Source: Flavobacterium johnsoniae UW101 (GTDB taxonomy: Bacteria; Bacteroidota; Bacteroidia; Flavobacteriales; Flavobacteriaceae). From it: DNA of 64,000 nucleotides. Position 1 is the stretch's first letter; each line of letters starts with the position of its first letter. Below the pieces are notes generated by a model. The model did no database searches, was not told the DNA's origin, and saw only the letters and a program-made list of their open reading frames with translations. Position numbers and translations under genes: made by a program. Location of the stretch: contig NC_009441.1 in assembly GCF_000016645.1 (NCBI RefSeq), positions 930,001 to 994,000 of the forward strand, read 5' to 3'. Below are positions 53,313 to 61,564 of the stretch, in pieces.

Positions 53313-55712
53313 ATGAGAAAAAACCCCACCTCGATTCTCGCAATAATCTGCATTCTGGCATTGTTAGCTGCTATATATGCCACGATGATGCCTCAATACA
53401 TTTCAAAAAATGATGAAGCTCTCGCCGATTTTTCTACCGAAAGAGCTTTAAATCAGGTTGAAATTATAGCTCAAAAACCTCATTATGTAGGTTCAACTAA
53501 TCATGAATTGGTTGCTAATTATCTTAAACTTGAGCTTAACAGAATTGGATTAGAAACAAGTGTTCAGGAAGGTTTTACTCTTAATGATAAAGGGCTTTTG
53601 GTAAAATCTAAAAATATCCTTGCCCGAATAAAGGGAACAAACAATACAAAAGCACTATTATTACTTTCTCATTATGATAGTGCACCGCATTCTTTTTCAA
53701 AAGGTGCAAGTGATGATGCCTCTGGGGTTGCCACAATATTAGAAGGAATCAGGGCTTTTTTATATGCCAAAGAACCTCAGAAAAACGACATCATTATTCT
53801 TTTTTCAGATGCTGAAGAATTAGGTTTAAACGGCGCGGCACTTTTTGTAAACAAACATCCGTGGGCAAAAGATGTTGGTTTGGTTTTAAACTTTGAAGCA
53901 AGGGGAACTTCAGGACCAAGTTATATGCTGATGGAAACCAATCAGGGAAATCAGGCACTTGTAAAAGAATTTACCAAAGCAAAACCTTCTTATCCGGTTT
54001 CAAATTCATTGATGTACAGCATCTACAAAATGCTTCCAAATGATACTGATTTGACTGTTTTTAGAGAGCAGGGAAATATTCAGGGGTTTAATTTTGCTTT
54101 TATCGACGGACATTACAATTATCACACACAGCAGGACGATGTTCAGCATTTAAACAAAATGACATTGGCGCATCAGGGTTCTTATTTGATGCCTTTATTA
54201 AAATACTTCGCAAATACTGACTTAAACCAAATTACTTCACCAAATTCAGAAGATTACGTTTATTTCAACGCACCTTTTTCTTTCATAAGTTATCCTTTTT
54301 CATGGGTAATGCCAATGACACTTATCGCTTTTGGTCTTTTAATCCTTTTTATGTTCATTGGAAAAGCCAAAAGAATGATTTCATTAAGAGAAATATTCAA
54401 AGGCTTTGTACCGCTTTTAGGATCTGTAATTATTGCTGGTTTAGTAACCTTTTTAGGATGGAAAATTATTCTAGAGATTTATCCGCAGTATTCGGATCTT
54501 TTAAACGGATTTACCTACAACGGACATGCTTACATTGGCGCGTTTGTAACTTTAAGCATTGCCATCTGCTTTGCTTTTTACCATCATTTTTCTGATGCAA
54601 AAATAACAATGACCCATTTCGTAGCGCCTTTGCTGCTTTGGATTATTATTAATGCTTTTTTAGCAAACAGTTTAACTGGAGCAGGATTCTTAATTATTCC
54701 GGTATATTTTGGAATTCTTTTATTCGGAATCTTCGTTTTTACGCAGCATTACAGTTTAGGCATGAATTTACTTTTCAGTATTCCGGCTTTGGCTATTATC
54801 GCTCCGTTTATTGTAATGTTTCCAATTGGTTTAGGTCTAAAAATACTATTTGGAAGTGCAATTCTAACTGTCCTTCTTTTCGGATTGTTACTGCCAATAT
54901 TTAATACTTTCGCTAAAAAAGGTGCTTGGATTATGGTTTTCTTTGCAATTTCCATCGGATTTTTTATTTATGCAGGAATTCATTCCAGCTATGAACCCGG
55001 AAAGGCAAAATCTAACAGTTTGTTATATATCTATAATGCCAACACCAACTCGGCAGTTTGGGCAACTTATGATGTAAACCTTGATGAATGGACTAAAACG
55101 TATTTAGGGCAGAAAAATCAAAAAGTTGTTGGTCTCAACAGTCTGCCAATCGCAAGTAAATACAATACAAGATTTACATACAGCTCCATAGCACCAATTG
55201 TTGATGTTCCAAAACCAACTATTGCTTTCCTGAAAGACAGTGTTGTGGGTAATAATCGCTATTTAAAAATCAAGATTACGCCAAATAGAAAAGTGAACCG
55301 TTACGATATTTATGCTAATCCAAAAATGACATTTTATAATTTCAAAGCAAATGGTGTATCTACTTCGGGCAAAAAGACAAATCGTTTAGAACGAGACGGA
55401 ATGCGCCTGTTATGCTATTATGTTGTAGGCAACGAACCGCTTGTTATGGATTTCTATATTAACAAATCGTCTATTTTTGATATGGATTTAATTGAAAGTT
55501 CTTTCGATTTAATGACAAACCCTCTGCTTAAAGTAAATCCGAGAAGCGACTGGATGATGCCGACTCCATTTGTATTGAATGATGCCGTAATAATTCAGCA
55601 GAAAATTAAACGATATACCGCTCCGGTTAATCCGCCAGTACAGCCGGCACCAGTTAAGGACAGCGCCGTAATTGCAAAAGACAGTTTAATACAGCCTGTT
55701 ACGCAGCCGTAA
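53313..55712 (+). CDS. Membrane-anchored M28 peptidase (Fxna/ERMP1-like)
   Basis: A 799-residue integral-membrane metallopeptidase. An N-terminal helix (about 8-28) is followed by an M28 aminopeptidase domain (about 40-310). Its zinc and catalytic residues are visible: His120-Tyr-Asp122 (LLSHYDSAP), Asp134/Asp135 (GASDDASGVA), Glu168/Glu169 (SDAEELGLNGA) and a later His in HYNYHTQQDD. About eight membrane helices follow (about 325-565), then a C-terminal domain (about 580-770) and a Pro-rich end. Bacteroidota proteins of this build resemble the eukaryotic ER peptidase Fxna/ERMP1; the substrate is unknown. Confidence 0.92.
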   Translation: MRKNPTSILAIICILALLAAIYATMMPQYISKNDEALADFSTERALNQVEIIAQKPHYVGSTNHELVANYLKLELNRIGLETSVQEGFTLNDKGLLVKSKNILARIKGTNNTKALLLLSHYDSAPHSFSKGASDDASGVATILEGIRAFLYAKEPQKNDIIILFSDAEELGLNGAALFVNKHPWAKDVGLVLNFEARGTSGPSYMLMETNQGNQALVKEFTKAKPSYPVSNSLMYSIYKMLPNDTDLTVFREQGNIQGFNFAFIDGHYNYHTQQDDVQHLNKMTLAHQGSYLMPLLKYFANTDLNQITSPNSEDYVYFNAPFSFISYPFSWVMPMTLIAFGLLILFMFIGKAKRMISLREIFKGFVPLLGSVIIAGLVTFLGWKIILEIYPQYSDLLNGFTYNGHAYIGAFVTLSIAICFAFYHHFSDAKITMTHFVAPLLLWIIINAFLANSLTGAGFLIIPVYFGILLFGIFVFTQHYSLGMNLLFSIPALAIIAPFIVMFPIGLGLKILFGSAILTVLLFGLLLPIFNTFAKKGAWIMVFFAISIGFFIYAGIHSSYEPGKAKSNSLLYIYNANTNSAVWATYDVNLDEWTKTYLGQKNQKVVGLNSLPIASKYNTRFTYSSIAPIVDVPKPTIAFLKDSVVGNNRYLKIKITPNRKVNRYDIYANPKMTFYNFKANGVSTSGKKTNRLERDGMRLLCYYVVGNEPLVMDFYINKSSIFDMDLIESSFDLMTNPLLKVNPRSDWMMPTPFVLNDAVIIQQKIKRYTAPVNPPVQPAPVKDSAVIAKDSLIQPVTQP

Positions 55713-55732
55713 TAAAGTATTTTTAAAATAAT

Positions 55733-55770
55733 AAAAAAGCAGACTTTGTAATCAAAGTCTGCTTTTTTTT
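55733..55770. terminator. Two-way terminator between the M28 and rhodanese genes
   Basis: Stem AAAAAAGCAGACTTTG / CAAAGTCTGCTTTTTT with a 4-base loop, between convergent genes. Confidence 0.92.
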
Positions 55771-56165
55771 TAACAGGCACATTCAATTTTTAAACCTGTT
55801 TTAATTCCTTTGGAACCTTCTGTTGCATATCCGTCGAACTTCCACCACTCGATTCCGCCCATCAGCTCTTTTACTTTAAACCCTAATTTAGTCATATTCA
55901 AAGCGCCTTTTGTTGAAGCATTACAGCCAATTCCATCGCAATAGGTAACATACAAAACATCTTTATCTAAATGTTTTGTTGTTTCTGCCGACATTTCGCG
56001 GTGCGGAATGTTAATCGCATTCGGAATATGTTCTGCTTCAAATCCAAACGCTTTTCTGGCATCCAGTGCTATTACTTTTTCGCCATTATTTAAGGCATCA
56101 AATAAATCTGAAGGATCCATTTCAAAAGCTAACTTATTCTCGTAATGTTTAATTTGCGTTTCCAT
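55770..56165 (-). CDS. Rhodanese-like sulfurtransferase
   Basis: A single-domain rhodanese, 131 residues. VIALDARKAFGFEAEHIPNAINIPHREM is the usual D.R...... HI.GA.nip pattern, and the active Cys lies in VTYCDGIGCNASTKGA (loop Cys-Asp-Gly-Ile-Gly-Cys). It ends GLKIECAC, with two more Cys. It may move sulfane sulfur or act in redox. It is divergent from a LysR regulator at 56313, which may control it. Confidence 0.9.
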   Translation of the reverse strand: METQIKHYENKLAFEMDPSDLFDALNNGEKVIALDARKAFGFEAEHIPNAINIPHREMSAETTKHLDKDVLYVTYCDGIGCNASTKGALNMTKLGFKVKELMGGIEWWKFDGYATEGSKGIKTGLKIECAC

Positions 56166-56194
56166 TTTAATTATGTTTTAATGATTTGTTTTTT

Positions 56195-56202
56195 CAAAAG
56201 TA
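56195..56202 (-). promoter_or_regulatory. -7 box for the rhodanese gene
   Basis: Minus-strand TACTTTTG fits TAnnTTTG, 30 bases before the start at 56165. Confidence 0.45.
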
Positions 56203-56312
56203 GAAGATCATTAGATGTCATAAAAACGAAAAGAATTCATGAACGGCATTAGTTTTTTTCATGTAAAAGCCAGTTTAAAATTTTGTTACTTTGTTGTAGC
56301 AATACTTTAAAA

Positions 56313-57212
56313 ATGGAAATACGTCATTTAAAATTGATAAAAGCAATTGTTGAAGAAGGAAGCATAACAAAAGCTATTGACAAACTTCACTTGACACAAT
56401 CGGCTTTGAGTCATCAGCTCAAAGAAGCAGAATATCAATTGGGTACGCCCATTTTTTTAAGAACCAATAAAAAACTGGTTCTTACCAAAGCCGGAGAAAA
56501 AATCTATGAACTGGCAAATGAAATCCTAAACAAACTCACCGAAACCGAAAGTCAGATCAAACAAATGGTTTTTGGAGAATATGGCGAAATTAGAATCAGT
56601 ACAGAATGTTTTTCCAGTTATCACTGGCTTCCATCGGTTTTAAAGCAGTTTCACCTTTTATATCCAAATGTTGAATTGAAGATTGTTACCGAAGCCACTC
56701 ATATTCCGCTGCAAAAACTTTTAGAAAACACGATTGACATTGCCATTGTAAGTGACACTATAAAAGACCATCATATAAAATACACCGAATTATTTCAGGA
56801 TGAAGTAGTAGTGGTGATTTCAGAAAACCATCCGTGGGCCGGCAAAAAGTATGTCGTTGCCGAAGATTTTGTAAATGAACATTTAATTATTCATTCACTT
56901 CCTATGGAAACGGTTACAATTCATCAGTATTTTTTGGCTCCAGCCAAAGTAAGTCCGAAAAAGATAACACCGCTTCCATTAACAGAAGCTTCTCTTGAAA
57001 TGGTAAAAGCTGATATGGGCATTATGTCAATGGCAAAATGGGCATTGCAGCCACATATCAAGAATAATTCAATTAAAGCGGTAAAAGTGGGTAAAAATGG
57101 CTTAAAACGTAAACATTTTATCGCCACCAGAGCAAACGAAACTTATCCTGATTATTTTCAGCATTTTATTAACTTTTTACAAAACGAAATCAATCTTCAA
57201 TGGAATATTTAA
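56313..57212 (+). CDS. LysR-family transcriptional regulator
   Basis: From ATG 56313 (MEIRHLKLIKAIVEEGSITKA) it is 299 residues. The winged helix-turn-helix (about 1-60) has LHLTQSALSHQLKEAEYQLGTPIFLRT, and a substrate-binding domain follows (about 90-290; EYGEIRISTECFSSYHWLP). The N-terminal look recalls MetR-type regulators. The intergenic space shared with the divergent rhodanese gene (56166-56312) is the likely operator region. It overlaps the GNAT gene by 13 bases. Confidence 0.92.
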   Translation: MEIRHLKLIKAIVEEGSITKAIDKLHLTQSALSHQLKEAEYQLGTPIFLRTNKKLVLTKAGEKIYELANEILNKLTETESQIKQMVFGEYGEIRISTECFSSYHWLPSVLKQFHLLYPNVELKIVTEATHIPLQKLLENTIDIAIVSDTIKDHHIKYTELFQDEVVVVISENHPWAGKKYVVAEDFVNEHLIIHSLPMETVTIHQYFLAPAKVSPKKITPLPLTEASLEMVKADMGIMSMAKWALQPHIKNNSIKAVKVGKNGLKRKHFIATRANETYPDYFQHFINFLQNEINLQWNI

Positions 57213-57649
57213 TTAGAAAGTGCGAAATCGCCGATTTACCTAAACTGGTTATTTTATGCCAAAAACACGCCGACTTCGAAAAGGCCGACTATTCTCCGGA
57301 AGGCAAAGAAGAAGGTTTGAAAAAAGCCTTATTTAGCGAAAACCCAAAACTACATTGTTTAGTTGTGGCAGTAAAAAATACAATTGTAGGATATGTTTCT
57401 TATACTTTCGATTTTTCTACCTGGAACACTGCCGATTTTCTGTATATGGATTGTTTATTTCTGGAAGAAGAAGCACGCAGTTTCGGGATTGGCGAAGTTT
57501 TAATCGATAAGCTAAAAGAAATTGGGATCGAAAATAACTGCGTTAACATACAATGGCAGACACCTCAGTTTAACGAAAGAGCTATTAAATTTTACACCAG
57601 AATGGGCGCAAAAGGAAAAGATAAAGTCCGATTTACGTTAACTTTATAA
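57200..57649 (+). CDS. GNAT-family N-acetyltransferase
   Basis: A 149-residue single-domain acetyltransferase: MEYLIRKCEIADLPKLVILCQ, IVGYVSYTFDFSTW, DFLYMDCLFLEEEARSFGIGEVLIDKL with the acetyl-CoA pyrophosphate loop, and CVNIQWQTPQFNERAIKFYTRMGAK. The substrate is unknown. It starts inside the last codons of the LysR gene and is probably co-transcribed with it. Confidence 0.9.
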   Translation: MEYLIRKCEIADLPKLVILCQKHADFEKADYSPEGKEEGLKKALFSENPKLHCLVVAVKNTIVGYVSYTFDFSTWNTADFLYMDCLFLEEEARSFGIGEVLIDKLKEIGIENNCVNIQWQTPQFNERAIKFYTRMGAKGKDKVRFTLTL

Positions 57650-57724
57650 ATTTCAGCTATAGATAAAAGCATTAAAATGATTTTCAAATCTGTTTAAATC
57701 TGTAAAATCTGCGTGAAGCAAAAA

Positions 57725-57760
57725 CCTCTGAACCTTTGTATCTTTGTTTCTTTGAATCTC
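57725..57760 (+). repeat. TTTG-periodic repeat with -7 box before the NAD(P)-binding protein gene
   Basis: A string of CnTTTG units about 8 bases apart, resembling 13355-13385 on the other strand. It contains TATCTTTG (57739-57746), which fits TAnnTTTG and lies 24 bases before ATG 57771. Confidence 0.5.
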
Positions 57761-57770
57761 AAAAAAGAAA

Positions 57771-58583
57771 ATGAAACAAATAAGTATATTGGGTTGCGGC
57801 TGGCTGGGTTTGCCTTTAGCAAAAAAACTAATCGAAAAAGGACATACGGTAAACGGATCAACAACTTCTGAAAATAAACTTTCAATATTAAAAGATGCTG
57901 GAATATATCCATTTTTGGTTACCGTTGAAAGCGACAGCGTTTCTAAAAACTTTACTGATTTTCTAGCCGGAAGCGAAATCCTGATTATTGATATTCCACC
58001 CAAGTTACGCGCGGTTGCTTCAGATTCTAATATGGTTTTTGTACAAAAAATCGAAAACCTAATCCCATTTATAGAAAAATCAACCATTCAGAAAATACTT
58101 TTTGTGAGTTCAACTTCTGTTTATGGAGATGATAATGATAGTATTACCGAAGAAACAATTCCTAATCCGGAAACCGAAAGCGGAAAACAATTGCTTTTAG
58201 CAGAAAAAATTCTTCAAAATAATCCAAACTTCGAAACTACGATTTTGCGTTTCGGCGGATTAATTGGTAAAGATCGTCATCCTGTTAAGTTTTTAGCGGG
58301 AAAAGAAAATCTCGAAAATCCAGATGCACCAGTAAATCTAATTCATCAAAATGACTGCATTGGAGTTATTGAAGCAATCATAAACCAAGAAAAATGGAAC
58401 ACTGTTTTTAATGCCGTTGCTCCTTTTCATCCAACAAGAGAGGAATATTATACTCTAAAAGCAAAAGAACAAAACTTGATTTTACCACAATTCAGTTCAG
58501 AGAAATCAAATATTAAAAAGACTATTTCAGGCAAAAAAATTGAAAATATTCTAAACTATCAATTTCAGTTGAAAAATTATTAA
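57771..58583 (+). CDS. NAD(P)-dependent epimerase/dehydratase-like protein (YeeZ type)
   Basis: An extended SDR/Rossmann protein of 270 residues, SILGCGWLGLPLAKKLIEKGHTVNGST (in part) with the Gly-rich loop GCGWLG. The VSSTSVYGDDNDSITEE segment holds the Ser/Tyr of the active site, followed by AEKILQNNPNFETTILRFGGLIG. It resembles E. coli YeeZ, a putative nucleotide-sugar or redox enzyme; the substrate is unknown. It is a single gene. Confidence 0.88.
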   Translation: MKQISILGCGWLGLPLAKKLIEKGHTVNGSTTSENKLSILKDAGIYPFLVTVESDSVSKNFTDFLAGSEILIIDIPPKLRAVASDSNMVFVQKIENLIPFIEKSTIQKILFVSSTSVYGDDNDSITEETIPNPETESGKQLLLAEKILQNNPNFETTILRFGGLIGKDRHPVKFLAGKENLENPDAPVNLIHQNDCIGVIEAIINQEKWNTVFNAVAPFHPTREEYYTLKAKEQNLILPQFSSEKSNIKKTISGKKIENILNYQFQLKNY

Positions 58584-58731
58584 ACGATATAAGTTGTGTA
58601 AGTTCATTTAATCGAGACTTCCCAAACTTTGCATAGCAAAACAATTACTGATCTAACTTATATGGTTTAAAAAACTTTGCGAACTTTGCGAAACCATCGT
58701 GTCTATGCGGTAAAAACTTTACGGTTAAATT
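58584..58731. other. Intergenic degenerate repeats
   Basis: Contains AACTTTGCGAACTTTGCG (58670-58690), related to the arms of the repeat at 12146-12294, and a TATAAGT/ACTTATA pair. No gene seen. Confidence 0.5.
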
Positions 58732-59208
58732 ATGGAAACAGTATATATCAATTCGCCTTTAGGAATTACCAAAATAGTTGGTGATGAAGCAGGTATTGCA
58801 GCAATCTCTGTTTCTGATGTAGGAACAAACGAAGTTTCAAAAAAAATTCCAAAAGTTTTAAAAGATGCAGTTTCGCAGCTTGAAGAATACTTTGAAGGCA
58901 AAAGAACCAATTTTGACTTAAAACTAAATCCTCAGGGTACCGAATTTCAACAAAAAGTCTGGAAATCATTACTAGAAATTCCATACGGAAAAACGGTAAG
59001 TTATATGGATCAAACCAAAAAGCTGGGTGATATAAAAGCAATTCGGGCCGTGGCTTCAGCAAACGGAAAAAATCCGCTTTGGATTGTAGTTCCCTGTCAT
59101 CGTGTTATTGGCACAAATGGTTCTTTAACAGGTTACGCCGGCGGATTATCACGCAAAAAATGGCTTTTGGAACACGAAAGCCCAAGTAAACAACAAAGTT
59201 TGTTTTAA
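58732..59208 (+). CDS. ogt: Methylated-DNA--protein-cysteine methyltransferase
   Basis: Removes alkyl groups from O6-alkylguanine onto its own cysteine, once per molecule. The 158 residues have the full DNA-binding domain GTEFQQKVWKSLLEIPYGKTVSY, active-site WIVVPCHRVIGTNGSLTGYAGG with the acceptor Cys, and KKWLLEHE. The N-terminal half is the usual ribonuclease-like domain. It begins a run of DNA-repair-like genes. An Ada-type regulatory domain is absent. Confidence 0.95.
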   Translation: METVYINSPLGITKIVGDEAGIAAISVSDVGTNEVSKKIPKVLKDAVSQLEEYFEGKRTNFDLKLNPQGTEFQQKVWKSLLEIPYGKTVSYMDQTKKLGDIKAIRAVASANGKNPLWIVVPCHRVIGTNGSLTGYAGGLSRKKWLLEHESPSKQQSLF

Positions 59209-59399
59209 GAATATCAGCCGCGAATTATTTCTATTCTCTTCAATTTTGATTTTTCTGGAATAACTGATTTTCTTACAATAAGAAAATTCATTCTTTTTTA
59301 TAAAACTCTACAATCTATAAAAATCAAAATTGTGTACATTTATATCGCATAAAAAATTATTGAAAATTTGTGAATTCGTGGCAAAACCAAAATAAAACT

Positions 59400-60113
59400 A
59401 TGATTGAAAAAATAAACCTAAACAATATTTTATTTCTTGATATAGAAACCGTTCCGGAAGAAGAAAACTTTAATTCGCTTGATGAAGAAATGAAATCACT
59501 TTGGGATATTAAAACACAATATCAGCGAAAAGACGATTTTACACCAGAAGAATTTTATGACCGTGCCGGAATTTGGGCTGAGTTTGGTAAGATTATTTGT
59601 ATTTCGGTAGGCTATTTTACAATCAAAAGCGATGTTCGAAATTTTAGGGTGACTTCTTTTTTTGGAGAAGAAAAAAAGATCCTGAAAGATTTCAATAACC
59701 TGCTGAACAATCATTTTAATCAGCCTCAACATCTTTTATGCGGACATAATGCGAAAGAATTTGACATTCCGTTTCTGGCTCGCCGAATGATCATCAATCA
59801 AATTGCGATTCCCGACAAACTGAATCTATTTGGAAAAAAGCCCTGGGAAATTGCACACCTTGATACTTTAGAATTATGGAAGTTTGGTGATTATAAGCAT
59901 TTTACGTCTTTAAAACTATTAACCAAAATTCTAGGCGTTCCTTCTCCAAAAGGCGATATCGACGGCAGTCAGGTTGCACATGTTTATTATGTAGAAAAAG
60001 ATATTGACCGAATTATTACGTATTGTGAAAAAGATACAATTGCCGTAGCGCAGATTTTTCTTCGTTTACGCCGAGAAGATTTGCTGATTGATGAAGAAAT
60101 AATTCATGTATAG
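59400..60113 (+). CDS. Predicted 3'-5' exonuclease (DEDD, PolB-like)
   Basis: From ATG 59400 (MIEKINLNNILFLDIETVPEE) it is 237 residues. The DEDD exonuclease residues are visible: Asp/Glu in FLDIETVPEE, Asp in GHNAKEFDIPFLARRM, a middle Asp in HLDTLELWKFGDYKH, and the last in CEKDTIAVAQIFLRL. It corresponds to the predicted PolB-like 3'-5' exonuclease family common in Bacteroidota, which acts without a polymerase domain. It is near ogt and the AlkZ-like gene. Confidence 0.9.
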   Translation: MIEKINLNNILFLDIETVPEEENFNSLDEEMKSLWDIKTQYQRKDDFTPEEFYDRAGIWAEFGKIICISVGYFTIKSDVRNFRVTSFFGEEKKILKDFNNLLNNHFNQPQHLLCGHNAKEFDIPFLARRMIINQIAIPDKLNLFGKKPWEIAHLDTLELWKFGDYKHFTSLKLLTKILGVPSPKGDIDGSQVAHVYYVEKDIDRIITYCEKDTIAVAQIFLRLRREDLLIDEEIIHV

Positions 60114-60205
60114 TTTTTTGAGGTACAAAGCTAAAAAGGCTAAGAGACACAAAGTTTATATTGAAGTAAACTAACATAACTTACAGTTTTTAAATAGTTT
60201 ATAAA

Positions 60206-61279
60206 ATGACATACGAAGAAATTTCACATCATCGGCTTGTTTCACAAAAACTTTACAAAACAGACCAATGTTCTCCGCAGCAAATAGTACGTCATTTGGG
60301 TGCTATGCAGGCTCAGGATTATGCCATGGCAAAGTGGGCAATTGGTTCTAGATGTGATGCTTCTGAAAAAGAAATTGAAGAAGCTATAAACTCGGCACAA
60401 ATTATTCGGACTCATATTTTACGACCGACCTGGCATTTTGTTTCGGCTGATGATATTTACTGGATGCTGGATCTTTCTGGACCTCAAGTACAAAAAATGA
60501 CAATTTCTGCTGTTAAAAAATATGGTTTTGACATCAAGAAATTAGACAAAACAATTAATTCGATTGAAAAATTACTACCTGGAAATACACATTTAACCAG
60601 AGATGAAATCATGCAGGAACTTGACATTAAGAGAACTTCGAAAGAAGATTTTCTTAGTGCAGCAATTATGATGCATGCAGAACTTGATGGTTTGGTTTGC
60701 AATGGAAAAATGAAAGGCAAACAAATCACGTATGCCTTGCTCGAAGAACGTGTCAAAAAGCCAAAAACGAACTTTACAAAAGAAGAAGCTTTAGCAAAAT
60801 TGGCCAAGCGTTATTTTGAAAGCCACGGTCCAGCAACTTTACTCGATTTCTCATGGTGGTCTGGTTTTTCGCCAACTATCTGTAAAAAAGCCATTAACGC
60901 AATTGAGTTGCAAATAAGTTCTGCTGACATTAACAATCAAACGTATTACTTTACAAGTCAAGGATCTAACGAGAATTCTTTCCGCGAAAGCGTGCACTTT
61001 CTTCCAGCCTTTGATGAAATTTTGATTTCATATAAAACTAGAGAAGCTTCTTTTCTATCAGATCATCAAACTAAGGTTTTTACCAATAACGGCATCTTTA
61101 AACCGATAATTCTAGAAAATGGAAAAGTTATTGGAATATGGAAACGAACCATAAAAAAAGACCACGCCAAAATTGAAACAGAATTTTTTAATGAAACCGA
61201 AAATTCAAAAAAAGAAATTTTATTTGAAGGGATTAAGTCTTTTGAGAAGTATTTGGAAACTAAAGTTATTATTGAATAA
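60206..61279 (+). CDS. AlkZ-like winged-helix DNA-binding protein (HTH_42)
   Basis: A 357-residue protein of the AlkZ/YcaQ superfamily, which includes DNA glycosylases that unhook interstrand crosslinks. RLVSQKLYKTDQCSPQQIVRHLGAMQAQDYAMAKWA (in part) contains the Gln-Ala-Gln motif at the site expected for the AlkZ QxQ catalytic motif. IRTHILRPTWHFVSADDIYWML and KRYFESHGPATLLDFSWWSG follow. Single-gene members of this family are often of unknown specificity. It lies downstream of ogt and the exonuclease, which fits a repair role. Confidence 0.82.
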   Translation: MTYEEISHHRLVSQKLYKTDQCSPQQIVRHLGAMQAQDYAMAKWAIGSRCDASEKEIEEAINSAQIIRTHILRPTWHFVSADDIYWMLDLSGPQVQKMTISAVKKYGFDIKKLDKTINSIEKLLPGNTHLTRDEIMQELDIKRTSKEDFLSAAIMMHAELDGLVCNGKMKGKQITYALLEERVKKPKTNFTKEEALAKLAKRYFESHGPATLLDFSWWSGFSPTICKKAINAIELQISSADINNQTYYFTSQGSNENSFRESVHFLPAFDEILISYKTREASFLSDHQTKVFTNNGIFKPIILENGKVIGIWKRTIKKDHAKIETEFFNETENSKKEILFEGIKSFEKYLETKVIIE

Positions 61280-61314
61280 TCTACTATTCTAAAAAAACTC
61301 AATTATTATGTTTC

Positions 61315-61334
61315 GCTCAGCTTGAGCTTTTTTG
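61315..61334 (+). terminator. Terminator after the AlkZ-like gene
   Basis: GCTCA-gct-TGAGC followed by seven Ts; a short stem. Confidence 0.6.
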
Positions 61335-61358
61335 CATTTTTTTCTAAAGCTGTAAAAA

Positions 61359-61460
61359 TATCGCTCTTCCAGAGCTGTCAAAATAGTAATAAAGCTCTGG
61401 AAGAGCGATATATTTATAGAAATTAAGCCAATTATAACAAAAGCCCCAGCGGGGCGGCAT
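61359..61460. repeat. Hairpin repeat cluster
   Basis: A perfect 18-bp inverted pair TATCGCTCTTCCAGAGCT (61359-61376) / complement (61393-61410). Then the element ATATTTATAGAAATTAA (61410-61426), seen also twice near 30001-30198, and a GCCCCagcGGGGC palindrome (61443-61455). Confidence 0.8.
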
Positions 61461-61564
61461 ATTTAAACATTATACAAAGCCGTAATTATCAAATTCCCGT
61501 CTCAATAAATAAAATCTTTATGCATATTCTGGCTAAATAATTACATTTACAAAAAAATAGAATT

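Noticed and set aside
57653..58087. 144-codon open frame on the minus strand
   Set aside because: Antisense of the NAD(P)-binding protein gene; Phe/Ser-rich with no pattern.
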